Shown: piece by piece, positions 45,219-54,440 of the stretch
Layout of the letters: each line of letters opens with the position of its first letter
How positions within the stretch are numbered: position 1 is the first letter of the stretch
Assembly (NCBI RefSeq): GCF_025245835.1
Contig: NZ_JAOBWS010000008.1
Coordinates: forward strand, 62,001-126,000
Source: Rheinheimera sp. 4Y26
Lineage (GTDB): Bacteria; Pseudomonadota; Gammaproteobacteria; Enterobacterales; Alteromonadaceae
DNA: 64,000 nt
Direction: 5' to 3'
Notes under the pieces: model-generated
Databases searched by the model: none
The model's input: only the letters and a program-made list of their open reading frames with translations
Told to the model about the DNA's origin: nothing
Translations under genes and position numbers: made by a program

Positions 45219-46763
45219 TTAACTGAAAGTTTTGGCCAGGCTGGTCAGTTCTGCTGCTTTGTCGTGCAGCACATGGCTGTTTTCGGCCACCACCGCCATG
45301 TTGTTGCTGTTGGTGTCAGCAATCATAGTGATATCCTGCACGTGGCTGGCAACCCGATGCGCCACTACATCCTGTTGCATAGTGGCTGTAGCAATTTGTG
45401 CCGAGGCCGATGCAATCTGATCCACCATCACGGCAATATCATTGACCTGCTGCGCACTGAGCTGGCTTTGTTCCACACAATGTTCTGCCTGCTGACGGCT
45501 TTGAACCATCACGCTGCCCCAGCTTAATAAGGTTTGCTGGATTTCTCGAATCGACAGCTGAATTTGTTCAGTCGCATTGTGGGTGCGTGACGATAATGCC
45601 CGCACTTCATCGGCCACTACAGCAAAACCGCGGCCATGTTCGCCTGCCCGGGCCGCTTCAATAGCGGCATTTAATGCCAGTAAATTGGTTTGGTCGGCAA
45701 TGCCCTGAATTTCAGCCATCACAGCGCCAATACGTTGTGCTTCAACGGCCAGACTGTCGGCCGTGCTGGCGGCACCATCCACTTCTTTGGCCAGTTGTTG
45801 CACTGTGTTGGTGGTCAGTTGCATCGCTTGTTGTGCCTGCTGACAAATCTGATGTGTGCTTTGCACCTGAGTGGTGGTGTGGGCGGTGCGGGACGATATT
45901 TCGGCCACTGTTTGCGTCAGTTCCTGACTGGCCTGGTCAATCAGTTGTAGCTGTTGCTGCTGTTTCGAAATACCACCTTTGGTCTGGTCCACAGCTTCTG
46001 CCAGAGTGTCAGCAATGTTGCGCAGTTGTGAGGTGCTATCGCCGGTGCGGCCCAGCACTGTGGCTAATTTTGCCTGCAAAATTTTGATTTGAAAATCAGC
46101 CACACCAAAAGGACCAAAGCCGCTGTAAACAAAACGACTGACCGAGTCCCCCTGTCGTTGCAGCTCGTTTAAATGTTTTGGTGTCACGTGTAGCTCATCG
46201 TAAAAACAGCTGTGCTCAATCAGCGGCAGTAACAGCGCCAGTGCAAACCAGGGCGACAGCCAATAACAACCGGCAGCCACAACAGAAAGCATCAGGCCGG
46301 ATGCAATAAGTTGCCGCCGCGACAGATTAAAACGCCAGCCGGCTAATGCTTGCCCGGCACGGACTTTTTGGTAAGTGAGTTCAGCACGGCGAATCAGTTC
46401 AGGGGTTGGGCAACGTCTGACCGACTGAAAACCCACCAGTTTATGCTGTTCAAAAATAGGGGTGACAAAAGCATCCACCCAATAATAGCGGCCGTCTTTG
46501 CAGCGGTTTTTGACCATGCCACGCCAGGACTGATTTTTTTTCAGAGAGTCCCAAAGGTCAGCAAATGCCTCTTTTGGCATATCCGGATGGCGCACAATAT
46601 TGTGATTTTTACCTACTAATTCGTCCACGCTGTAGCCGGCAACCTGACAAAATGCCGGGTTGGCATAAGTGATTACCCCTCTGGTGTCCGTGGTAGATAC
46701 CAGCTCCACATCAGGGCTAAAAGTGACAGCTTCGTTGATCAGTTGTTGATTTCTTCGGTTCAT
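45219..46763 (-). CDS. Aer-like PAS methyl-accepting chemotaxis protein
   Basis: A 514-residue chemoreceptor. The N-terminal PAS domain (about 15-125) has the Aer-like pattern [26 protein letters not shown] and FVTPIF. A short hydrophobic hairpin (about 150-185) and a C-terminal signalling domain follow, with the near-invariant tip [21 protein letters not shown]. There is no periplasmic ligand domain. Aer-type receptors sense redox or energy state through FAD. With CheV in the same window, it fits an energy-taxis input. Confidence 0.93.
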   Translation of the reverse strand: MNRRNQQLINEAVTFSPDVELVSTTDTRGVITYANPAFCQVAGYSVDELVGKNHNIVRHPDMPKEAFADLWDSLKKNQSWRGMVKNRCKDGRYYWVDAFVTPIFEQHKLVGFQSVRRCPTPELIRRAELTYQKVRAGQALAGWRFNLSRRQLIASGLMLSVVAAGCYWLSPWFALALLLPLIEHSCFYDELHVTPKHLNELQRQGDSVSRFVYSGFGPFGVADFQIKILQAKLATVLGRTGDSTSQLRNIADTLAEAVDQTKGGISKQQQQLQLIDQASQELTQTVAEISSRTAHTTTQVQSTHQICQQAQQAMQLTTNTVQQLAKEVDGAASTADSLAVEAQRIGAVMAEIQGIADQTNLLALNAAIEAARAGEHGRGFAVVADEVRALSSRTHNATEQIQLSIREIQQTLLSWGSVMVQSRQQAEHCVEQSQLSAQQVNDIAVMVDQIASASAQIATATMQQDVVAHRVASHVQDITMIADTNSNNMAVVAENSHVLHDKAAELTSLAKTFS

Positions 46764-46850
46764 ATCAGTGACTTGGACTTTAATTAGTGCGGTGATACAG
46801 TAGTTTACTACAAAGTTTTATTTAAGCATTAAAGAAAATAGGAACGCCAA

Positions 46851-47294
46851 ATGGCTATCGCCGACATCATGACAAAAAAGGTAAGGGTGACGACTGAAGA
46901 TGCACCATTAGCCAGCTTGCGTGCTTTGTTTGTCGACGCCAAGTTTCAGCATGTACCTGTTATTGATAATCTCCACCGTCTTATTGGCATAGTGTCGGTG
47001 AAGGATTATTACAAAACCTTAAGCCCGGTGATGGATGCTGCGTCGGAACAAACCACAGAACTTTTTTTGCAAAGTCGCAAAGTGCGGCATGTGATGACCA
47101 CCCCTGTCATCAGTGTTTCACAGGACTGTGCTGTGCTGGCGGCAGCGAAGTTATTACTGGATCGCAATATCAGTTGTTTGCCTGTGGTGGATGAACAGCA
47201 AAGGCTGATCGGTATTGTGTCCTGGAAAGATATTTTGCGCCTGGTGGTGCAGTCGCAACAAAAACGGCAGCGTCGTTCAGAGGAAGAAGAGTAA
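46851..47294 (+). CDS. CBS-domain protein
   Basis: A 147-residue protein consisting of a CBS pair (about 7-60 and 78-135), with MTKKVRVT and HVMTTPVISVS segments and a polar C-terminal tail ending in RRSEEEE. Such stand-alone CBS proteins sense adenine nucleotides. It precedes gshA by 82 bases on the same strand, so co-transcription is possible. Confidence 0.88.
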   Translation: MAIADIMTKKVRVTTEDAPLASLRALFVDAKFQHVPVIDNLHRLIGIVSVKDYYKTLSPVMDAASEQTTELFLQSRKVRHVMTTPVISVSQDCAVLAAAKLLLDRNISCLPVVDEQQRLIGIVSWKDILRLVVQSQQKRQRRSEEEE

Positions 47295-47376
47295 GCTTGT
47301 TTTCGTTTTTGTGACCCTTGTTTTTTGGTAGGGGACGCCCAATCATTGGCAGACAGCATCCTTATAAGGAATACAC

Positions 47377-48984
47377 TTGAGTCAGTTTTTATCAGCACAA
47401 ATGGCAAAGTTACAGGCCGCGCCCTGGAAAAATACCCTCAAAGGTATCCGTCGGGGTATTGAACGTGAAACCTTACGTATCAAGCCGGATGGCCGCTTAG
47501 CACAAACCGATCATCCGCCGGCGCTGGGCTCTGCATTAACCCATCCTTTAATCACCACGGACTTTTCCGAGTCTTTGCTTGAGTTTATTACGCCGGCGCA
47601 GCAGGACATCGAAACCACTATTGCACAGCTGACTGATATTCATCGTTTTGCTATCCGTCAGCTCGCCGAAGAGCGCTTAGGTTCTGGTAGCATGCCGTGT
47701 TTTATTGAACATCAGGATGAGATCAGGCTGGCTTATTACGGTAGCTCTAATGTGGGCCGGATGAAAACTTTGTACCGTAAAGGTCTGAAAAACCGTTACG
47801 GCAGTATGATGCAGGCTATCAGTGGTGTGCATTTTAATTTTTCGCTGCCGGAAGAATTCTGGCAGGGTTATCAGCAAAGCCTTGGCAACACTGAGCCACT
47901 GCAGGAGTTTATTTCGGCGCAGTATCTGGGTCTAATCCGCAATTACAAAAGATATGTCTGGCTGATTGTTTATCTGTTTGGTGCTTCGCCGGCCATGTGT
48001 AAATCATTTTTGCAGGGCAGGGATAGCAAATATCCATTCCAGAAACTGGGTAAAGGCAGTTTGTATTTGCCATACGCCACCAGTTTGCGGATGAGTGACT
48101 TAGGTTATACCAACAGTGCGCAGTCGGCGCTCAATGTCAGTTACAACAGCTTGCCCGAATATATTCAGGGTTTGCAGCAAGCGATCAGCACACCATCAGA
48201 TGAATATCAGAATATTGGCGTGAAGGTTGAAGGTGAATATCAGCAGCTCAATGCCAATATTTTGCAGATAGAGAACGAGTTTTATTCCACTATCAGACCC
48301 AAACGCACCACCCAAAGTGGCGAGCGCCCAACCTGTGCTCTGGCTAAACGTGGTGTTGAGTATATTGAAGTACGGGCTTTGGACGTGAACCCTTTTAGTG
48401 CTGTGGGCATCACCGCTGAGCAGATGCGTTTCCTTGATTTGTTCCTGCTCTACTGCTTATTGGAACAAAGTCCTGCCATGTCAGCTGAAGAACAACTGCG
48501 GGTTGATAATAACCTGCGTAAGGTGGTCACCGATGGTCGCAGATTAAATCTGGAACTGCTGGATGGCGACACCCCAAGATTAATGCAGGATTGGGCCGAA
48601 GAAATATTTGCCGCTTTAATGCCGCTGGCACAGCTTTTTGACGAGGTTCAGGGCGGCGAGCGTTACCAGGCGGTGTTAAAACAGTTTTATTTAAGCCTGC
48701 TCGATCCGGCACAAACCTTCTCCGGTAAAGTGCTGAATCAGCTTGTTGCGGCACAGCATGACAATAGTGTGATAAGTCTGCAGTTGTCAGAGCAATACCG
48801 GCAGCAGTTATTAAGCGGTGACTATCAGTTTTATCAGGAAGCCGATTTTGTGAAGATGGCCGCTCTGTCTTTAGCGCAGCAACAGCAGATAGAACAACAG
48901 GATAAAATAAGTTTTGACGATTATCTGCAGCAGTATTTTATTGAAGATCCCGCGCAGCTTTGTCAGGGCAACAGCCAAAGTTAA
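47377..48984 (+). CDS. gshA: Glutamate--cysteine ligase (type 1)
   Basis: A 535-residue ligase for the first step of glutathione synthesis. Canonical blocks are LKGIRRGIERETLR, HPPALGSALTHPLITTDFSE, KNRYGSMMQAISGVHFNFS and YIEVRALDVNPF. TTG at 47377 is the likely start, with AAGGA 7 bases upstream; the first ATG (residue 9) has no ribosome binding site. E. coli gshA also uses a TTG start. A strong terminator follows. Confidence 0.97.
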   Translation: MSQFLSAQMAKLQAAPWKNTLKGIRRGIERETLRIKPDGRLAQTDHPPALGSALTHPLITTDFSESLLEFITPAQQDIETTIAQLTDIHRFAIRQLAEERLGSGSMPCFIEHQDEIRLAYYGSSNVGRMKTLYRKGLKNRYGSMMQAISGVHFNFSLPEEFWQGYQQSLGNTEPLQEFISAQYLGLIRNYKRYVWLIVYLFGASPAMCKSFLQGRDSKYPFQKLGKGSLYLPYATSLRMSDLGYTNSAQSALNVSYNSLPEYIQGLQQAISTPSDEYQNIGVKVEGEYQQLNANILQIENEFYSTIRPKRTTQSGERPTCALAKRGVEYIEVRALDVNPFSAVGITAEQMRFLDLFLLYCLLEQSPAMSAEEQLRVDNNLRKVVTDGRRLNLELLDGDTPRLMQDWAEEIFAALMPLAQLFDEVQGGERYQAVLKQFYLSLLDPAQTFSGKVLNQLVAAQHDNSVISLQLSEQYRQQLLSGDYQFYQEADFVKMAALSLAQQQQIEQQDKISFDDYLQQYFIEDPAQLCQGNSQS

Positions 48985-49013
48985 TACAACTTTAAAGCAC
49001 CGTTTGATAGCAG

Positions 49014-49043
49014 ATAGCAGGGTTCTCACCCTGCTATTTTTTT
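49014..49043 (+). terminator. Terminator of gshA
   Basis: Perfect stem ATAGCAGGGT / ACCCTGCTAT with loop TCTC and seven T residues, 29 bases after the gshA stop. Confidence 0.92.
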
Positions 49044-49167
49044 GTCTGCAATATCGAAGTTTAAAACCTTTGCTTTATGTCGCAGCCAGAAGCTGTGCAT
49101 CCATCAGCATGAAGCTACATCATCACAAGATAGCTGCAGGGTTCTAGGTTCACTATAAAAAGCAGGC

Positions 49168-49194
49168 AAAAAAAACGGCCACTGAAGTGGCCGT
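49168..49194 (-). terminator. Hairpin with minus-strand T run
   Basis: Perfect stem ACGGCCACT / AGTGGCCGT with loop GA. On the minus strand it is followed by a T run, so it can terminate leftward transcription from the CorB-like gene about 200 bases away. On the plus strand it would form a 5' hairpin 13 bases before the ribosome binding site of the short ORF. Confidence 0.75.
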
Positions 49195-49220
49195 AAAACT
49201 AAGGATAGGAGAATCCAGGG

Positions 49221-49274
49221 ATGAAAACAAAAACTTGGTTGAATCCATTCGCTAAGTTAGAAGCTGAGTCGTGA
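49221..49274 (+). CDS. Candidate 17-residue peptide ORF
   Basis: A short frame, MKTKTWLNPFAKLEAES, preceded by AGGAG (49207-49211) at a 9-base spacing, an excellent ribosome binding site. A strong hairpin lies just upstream. No downstream plus-strand gene follows, so it is not an obvious leader peptide. No family is recognised. It is real only if translated. Confidence 0.35.
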   Translation: MKTKTWLNPFAKLEAES

Positions 49275-49402
49275 TGAAAGTTCAGCAAGTTTAAAATATT
49301 TTCTGTTTTTTTTAGTTTTACGCGCTGATTTTAACCTATCTATTTGTTTTGTATGTGAAATTATTTTTTCTTGAACAGGGCTAAGCCATGCTGCTCCGGC
49401 AT

Positions 49403-50674
49403 TTAGCTGCCTTTTTTCAGATGAGGGAAGATTCGCACCGATTTAATCATATTGTCCTGCACTTCCACTATTTCTAGTGGATAGCCCAGCAGCTTCAGAC
49501 TCAGGTTGGCTTGCGGGATTTCTTCCAGGTATTCCAGTACAAGTCCATTCAATGTTTTCGGACCATCGGTTGGCAGATTTAACTGCATTTCCCGATTCAG
49601 ATCGCGCAGGTTAATACCGCCGTCGACCAGAAATGAACCATCGGGCTGTGGCTGAATTTCTTCACTGTTTTGCTCGGCAATGTGGGTGGTAAATTCGCCA
49701 ACCACTTCTTCCAGAATATCTTCCAGTGTCACCAAACCCTGAATATCACCGTATTCGTCGACCACCAAACCAATACGCTCTTTAGAATTCTGAAACTTCA
49801 CCAGTTGGGTATTGAGCGGTGTGCCTTCAGGAATAAAATAAATGTCATTGACTGAGCGTAATAAAGTGGCTTTGGTAAGCTGATCTTTAAGCACCAGGCG
49901 CATTACGTCGCGGGTATGCAAAAAGCCGATAGCATCATCAATACTGTCACGATACAACAAAATACGGCTGTGCTGGGTGTTGGCCAGCTGGCGGATAATG
50001 TCTTTCCATTCGTCATTAATGTCGATGCCGGCCAGTTCATTACGTGGGATCATAATGTCTTCGACAGTGGCATTTTCAAGATCCAGCACACCCACCAGCA
50101 TGTTCTGATGCTGTTCCGGCAACAAGGCGCCAGCCTCGTGCACTACGGTGCGCAGCTCTTCACTGCTTAAACTGTGACCATGATGATGTTCAGCACTGAT
50201 GCCAAAAATTTTCAGGAAGTTATTGCAAACCCAGTTCAGTAACCAGACCAGAGGGTAGAGCAGTTTCATCAATGGGTTTAACAGTAGTGAACTTGGGAAG
50301 GCAACTCGTTCCGGATGCAAAGCAGCCAGCGTTTTGGGGGTAACTTCGCCAAAAATCAGGATCACCAGAGTTAAAAATACTGTGGCTATGGCAATACCTA
50401 AATCACCATAAAGACGCATACCAAGAATGGTGGCAATAGCTGAAGCGGCAATATTTACCAGATTATTGCCCACCAGAATCAAACCTATCAAGCGGTCGCG
50501 TCTGGCCAGCAAGGCCGCAGTACGTTTAGCTCCGGGATGATTTTCATTAGCCAAATGCTTTAGCCGGTAGGGATTTACCGACATCATGCTTGTTTCAGTG
50601 GCAGAAAAATATGCAGAACAAAACACCAGAACACCAAGGATGATAAACAAGGTGCTGGTTGATATGTCGTCCAA
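49403..50674 (-). CDS. HlyC/CorC-family transporter (CorB/YfjD-like)
   Basis: A 423-residue membrane protein: an N-terminal DUF21/CNNM domain with three to four helices (about 1-185), two CBS domains (about 205-320) and a C-terminal CorC_HlyC domain (about 340-420). This is the full-length CorB/YfjD type, in contrast to the soluble CorC at 4181-5047. Relatives export Mg2+ or Co2+. It sits next to ypjD and ffh, as does yfjD in E. coli. Confidence 0.94.
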   Translation of the reverse strand: MDDISTSTLFIILGVLVFCSAYFSATETSMMSVNPYRLKHLANENHPGAKRTAALLARRDRLIGLILVGNNLVNIAASAIATILGMRLYGDLGIAIATVFLTLVILIFGEVTPKTLAALHPERVAFPSSLLLNPLMKLLYPLVWLLNWVCNNFLKIFGISAEHHHGHSLSSEELRTVVHEAGALLPEQHQNMLVGVLDLENATVEDIMIPRNELAGIDINDEWKDIIRQLANTQHSRILLYRDSIDDAIGFLHTRDVMRLVLKDQLTKATLLRSVNDIYFIPEGTPLNTQLVKFQNSKERIGLVVDEYGDIQGLVTLEDILEEVVGEFTTHIAEQNSEEIQPQPDGSFLVDGGINLRDLNREMQLNLPTDGPKTLNGLVLEYLEEIPQANLSLKLLGYPLEIVEVQDNMIKSVRIFPHLKKGS

Positions 50675-50738
50675 GAGAGATAACCTATATAACCGCTAAG
50701 GCCTATTTAATATGCCAAAGCGGCTTTTGAGTCAAGAT

Positions 50739-51545
50739 TTACAAACGTTGCAGCAGGATTTCACGCACAAAACGGCTGCCAAAATAGGCCAGGGTTAACA
50801 ATAAGCTGGCGCTGATGGTTAAAGCGTTAGCCACTCTGCCGCGCCAGCCAAGCCGGGCATGACCAATTAACAACAGCGAAAACAACGCAAATGCGAGCAG
50901 ACTCAGCATATTTTTGTGGATATTGTGTTTTGCAAACCAGTCGGCGGTAAAAATAGCGCCGCTGAGCAGCGTGAGCCCCAGCAATACAGTACCGGCCAGC
51001 AACAGCCGGAATAACAGCTGTTCGGCCTGCATCAAAGGAGGGAACACAGCGCCGGTTTGCAGTGGTGTTTTTTGCTTTAAACGCTGACTGATATAACTGA
51101 CCTGCAGCGAATATAAAGTGGCCATAATCAGCATCACATACGCAATAAAAGCCACTATCACATGCAGCAGCAGCCAGGTGTTTTGTTCAAAATGTTGTAC
51201 CTGAGCACCAGCTGGCAGAATGGCCACCGCCAGCTGAACCAGCGCGGCAAAACCAAAAACAATAGGTAATAACAAGGCGATCGGAGTGCGAAGTGCGGTG
51301 ACAGTAAAAGATAAGGTAATGAGCCAGCACACCAGAGAACTGACATTCAGTAAGCTGAAATTCTGGCCATCGCTGCCAAACATCGCCTCACTTAAGCCCA
51401 GCATATGCAGCACTATGCCCGTTATAGCTGCAGAAAAAACCAGCTTTAAGTTGGGGCCTTGCGGGTGATACAAACGCTGTGCAACAGCCACAGTTGCAAT
51501 CAGGTAACAGAAAAAAGCCAGCAGAGGTAACAGCGCGAGCGACAT
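50739..51545 (-). CDS. ypjD: YpjD-like cytochrome c assembly-family membrane protein
   Basis: A 268-residue protein with about eight membrane helices and the CcsA/CcmF-like fold. A conserved His lies in LLLHVIVAFIAYVM and another in NIHKNMLSLLAF. Family members handle haem in cytochrome c maturation. This short YpjD form is of unproven function and always lies beside ffh. It is divergent from ffh and upstream of the CorB-like gene. Confidence 0.92.
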   Translation of the reverse strand: MSLALLPLLAFFCYLIATVAVAQRLYHPQGPNLKLVFSAAITGIVLHMLGLSEAMFGSDGQNFSLLNVSSLVCWLITLSFTVTALRTPIALLLPIVFGFAALVQLAVAILPAGAQVQHFEQNTWLLLHVIVAFIAYVMLIMATLYSLQVSYISQRLKQKTPLQTGAVFPPLMQAEQLLFRLLLAGTVLLGLTLLSGAIFTADWFAKHNIHKNMLSLLAFALFSLLLIGHARLGWRGRVANALTISASLLLTLAYFGSRFVREILLQRL

Positions 51546-51616
51546 GCGAATAATTCCGGTTTAAAGCGCAAAAACCTATTGTATTGCAAGCTTTGCAATA
51601 ATGACAGAGCCGACGG

Positions 51617-51645
51617 CTGACGGCGCGCTGTTCCTCGGTTATAAT
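51617..51645 (+). promoter_or_regulatory. ffh: ffh promoter
   Basis: CTGACG (51617-51622) and a perfect TATAAT (51640-51645) with a 17-base spacer, followed by a CACCGCC discriminator, about 32 bases before the ffh ATG. Confidence 0.75.
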
Positions 51646-51677
51646 CACCGCCATTTTGACATTCGTGGTAAAAAAAC

Positions 51678-53045
51678 ATGTTTGAAAACCTGTCCGATCG
51701 TTTAACCCGCACGCTGAAAAATATCAGTGGCCGCGGTCGCCTGACCGAAGACAATATCAAAGAAACCCTGCGTGAAGTGCGGATGGCGCTGCTCGAAGCC
51801 GACGTTGCTTTGCCTGTGGTGCGGGATTTTGTCAATCAGGTGAAAGAACGTTCGGTTGGCCTTGAGGTCAGCAAAAGTTTAACGCCCGGACAGGAGTTTT
51901 TAAAAATTGTCCGCAAGGCGTTGGAAGAAGCCATGGGCGATGCCAACGAAGAACTGGCGTTAAACAGCCAGCCGCCGGCCGTGGTGCTGATGGCGGGTTT
52001 GCAAGGTGCAGGTAAAACCACCTCTGTGGGCAAACTGGCTAAGTTTTTAAAAGAACGTAAAAAGAAAAAAGTGATGGTGGTGTCGGCCGACGTGTATCGT
52101 CCTGCCGCTATTAAACAGCTGGAAACTTTGGCCAAAGATGTTGGCGTGGAATTTTTCCCAAGTGATATCAGCCAGAAGCCGGTAGCTATCGTCAGCGCCG
52201 CTATTGCTCAGGCTAAACTGGGTTTTTACGATGTTTTATTGGTAGATACCGCCGGCCGTTTGCACGTTGATGGTGAAATGATGGATGAAATCAAAGCATT
52301 ACATGCGGCGATTAATCCAATTGAAACCCTGTTTGTAGTGGACGCCATGACAGGCCAGGACGCTGCTAATACCGCTAAAGCCTTTAATGAAGCGCTGCCA
52401 CTGACCGGTGTAATTTTAACCAAAGCGGACGGTGACGCCCGCGGTGGTGCAGCCCTGTCTATCCGTCATATTACCGGTAAACCAATTAAGTTTATTGGTA
52501 TGGGCGAAAAAACTGACGCCTTAGAGCCATTCCATCCAGACCGTATTGCGTCTCGTATTCTGGGTATGGGCGATGTGCTCAGCCTGATTGAAGAGCTGGA
52601 GCAAAAAGTTGACCGCGAGCAGGCGGCCAAGGTTGCAGCTAAGGTGATGAAAGGCCAGGGTTTTAGCCTGGAAGATTTTCGAGATCAACTGGTGCAGATG
52701 CGCAATATGGGCGGCATGATGTCGATGCTGGACAAACTGCCTGGTATGAAAAACCTTCCAGCCGGTGCCAAAGACCAGATGAACAACAAACAGTTTGTCA
52801 AAATGGAAGCCATCATTAATTCGATGACACCCAAAGAGCGCCAGTTCCCGGATTTAATTAAAGGCTCTCGCAAAAAGCGTATTGCATCAGGTTCAGGCAC
52901 TCAGGTGCAGGATGTTAATCAGCTGCTGAAACAGTTCACCCAGATGCAAAAAATGATGAAACAAATGAGTGGTAAAGGCGGCTTAATGAAAATGATGCGT
53001 GGCCTTGGCGGTAAGTTACCCCCGGGCATGCTGCCGCCGCGTTAA
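51678..53045 (+). CDS. ffh: Signal recognition particle protein Ffh
   Basis: A 455-residue GTPase that binds 4.5S RNA and signal sequences for co-translational targeting. The NG domain has GLQGAGKTT, DTAGRLHVD and TKADGDARGG. The Met-rich M domain (from about 325) has GGMMSMLDKLPGM and ends in PPGMLPPR. Length matches E. coli (453). A single-gene unit with its own promoter and terminator. Confidence 0.98.
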   Translation: MFENLSDRLTRTLKNISGRGRLTEDNIKETLREVRMALLEADVALPVVRDFVNQVKERSVGLEVSKSLTPGQEFLKIVRKALEEAMGDANEELALNSQPPAVVLMAGLQGAGKTTSVGKLAKFLKERKKKKVMVVSADVYRPAAIKQLETLAKDVGVEFFPSDISQKPVAIVSAAIAQAKLGFYDVLLVDTAGRLHVDGEMMDEIKALHAAINPIETLFVVDAMTGQDAANTAKAFNEALPLTGVILTKADGDARGGAALSIRHITGKPIKFIGMGEKTDALEPFHPDRIASRILGMGDVLSLIEELEQKVDREQAAKVAAKVMKGQGFSLEDFRDQLVQMRNMGGMMSMLDKLPGMKNLPAGAKDQMNNKQFVKMEAIINSMTPKERQFPDLIKGSRKKRIASGSGTQVQDVNQLLKQFTQMQKMMKQMSGKGGLMKMMRGLGGKLPPGMLPPR

Positions 53046-53061
53046 CTGATTGTTTTATAGG

Positions 53062-53090
53062 AAAAACCGGCTCAATACAGCCGGTTTTTT
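53062..53090 (+). terminator. Terminator of ffh
   Basis: Stem AAAAACCGGCT / AGCCGGTTTTT with loop CAATAC, 16 bases after the ffh stop. Confidence 0.9.
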
Positions 53091-53209
53091 ATTGCCTGCT
53101 GCTGTTTGCAGCTGTCAGCAATATCTCACAACAATTAGCGTTACTGCGGCTTTGCTAACCCATTCTTGCGGCGTATGCTGCCGGGGCACTCTTAAGGATG
53201 AGGTGAACC

Positions 53210-54160
53210 ATGGCAACTCCACTGGCGTTTCTAAGCGAAATTGGCCGTCGTATTGACCCGCTAACCGATATTGTTGGTATTTGTCAGCAAGTCAGCAGCC
53301 TGATAGTGCAGGCTTTGCAATTGCCCGACAATGTCATTTACCTGCAAAACCCGGAACAACGGCTACAACAGGTGGCTGCTGCCGGTGCTAAGTTTTGCCA
53401 GACACAAGGTGTGCTTGAACCACTGCAGCTTGAGCTTGGTCAGGGAGTGGTGGGCACAGCGGCATTAAAACAAAGCAGTTTGTGTATCGCCGATACCGCA
53501 AGCTTTGGCCATTATGTGGTAGATGATGCGCCCAGGTTATCTGAGTTGTCCGTGCCCTTAACCTATCAGGGTGAATTGCTGGGGGTGATTGATGCTGAAC
53601 ATCCCCAGGCGGGTTTTTTTAGCAGTGAGCATCAGTATTTTGTGGAAGTTGTCGCTGCCATGCTGGCACCGAGGCTGGCTGATTTATCTGCCAAAGCCAA
53701 AATGCAGTGGCGTTTTATGCCGCGCAGCGCCAAAGTGAATCATAGCCAAAGCCTGAACACGGGCTGGTGCAGCCAGTCGCAGTTTATGGAACTGGTGCAG
53801 CAGCTGCTAAAACACTTTTATCAGCCAGCGAACTGGCAGAGTAGCTTACTGCAGAGCAGCGCCTTGTTTCAGCAGCACCGCTGTGCTCGGCATCAGAACT
53901 TCACGGCTTTGCAGACCGTTCAGGCTGAAAACATCCGTCAGCAGCTTTCACACTTGCTGACGCAGATGCAGCAAAAAGAAGCCACTGCACTTTGGGCCGC
54001 CATTATCAGCGACAGGTATATTGACAAACGTCAGGGGCAATTGCAGCTTGCCGATAAATATCATATGGGATTTAGTACTTTCCGCCGTTACCAGGCGCAG
54101 GCTGTCGCTTATCTTGGTGAGCAGCTTTGGCAGCTGGAGCTCCAGGCAAGACATCATTAA
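53210..54160 (+). CDS. GAF-domain protein
   Basis: A 316-residue cytoplasmic protein. A GAF domain occupies about residues 20-160 (GQGVVGTAALKQSSLCIAD, SVPLTYQGELLGVIDAEHP). The C-terminal part (about 180-316) is helical, and its end (LADKYHMGFSTFRRYQAQAVAYL) looks like a helix-turn-helix. It might be a ligand-sensing regulator, but the C-terminal domain was not matched to a named family. It is a single gene with a terminator. Confidence 0.75.
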   Translation: MATPLAFLSEIGRRIDPLTDIVGICQQVSSLIVQALQLPDNVIYLQNPEQRLQQVAAAGAKFCQTQGVLEPLQLELGQGVVGTAALKQSSLCIADTASFGHYVVDDAPRLSELSVPLTYQGELLGVIDAEHPQAGFFSSEHQYFVEVVAAMLAPRLADLSAKAKMQWRFMPRSAKVNHSQSLNTGWCSQSQFMELVQQLLKHFYQPANWQSSLLQSSALFQQHRCARHQNFTALQTVQAENIRQQLSHLLTQMQQKEATALWAAIISDRYIDKRQGQLQLADKYHMGFSTFRRYQAQAVAYLGEQLWQLELQARHH

Positions 54161-54171
54161 AACAAATCAAC

Positions 54172-54205
54172 AATAAGGCTGGCTTGATGCCGGCCTTATT
54201 TTTTC
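54172..54205 (+). terminator. Terminator of the GAF-protein gene
   Basis: Stem AATAAGGCTGGC / GCCGGCCTTATT with one G-T pair and loop TTGAT, then a T run, 11 bases after the stop. Confidence 0.85.
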
Positions 54206-54440
54206 TATACCGGCTACAAAGCTTTTGAGCCAAGCCAGCTCTCATTTTATATCATCAGAACCCATCTATAAGAAAAATAAGTATATTTCATCGGTCTCCC
54301 GCTGCTGAACCAGCATACGCCCATGTGCAATTTGTAAAAACCGAGCAGTTTCAGAGCACTTTCTGAGCAGTTTTGCTTTGGTGGAATTTATATCCTGACT
54401 GCGAGTTGTGAACATCACTAAATGCAACAAGGAGGCAAGC

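Larger units (their letters stand above)
49044..49402. other. Intergenic region between gshA and the CorB-like gene
   Basis: About 360 bases without a long gene. It holds a minus-strand terminator (49168-49194), a candidate 17-codon plus-strand ORF (49221-49274) with a strong ribosome binding site, and an AT-rich stretch (about 49285-49370). No family is recognised. Confidence 0.5.
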
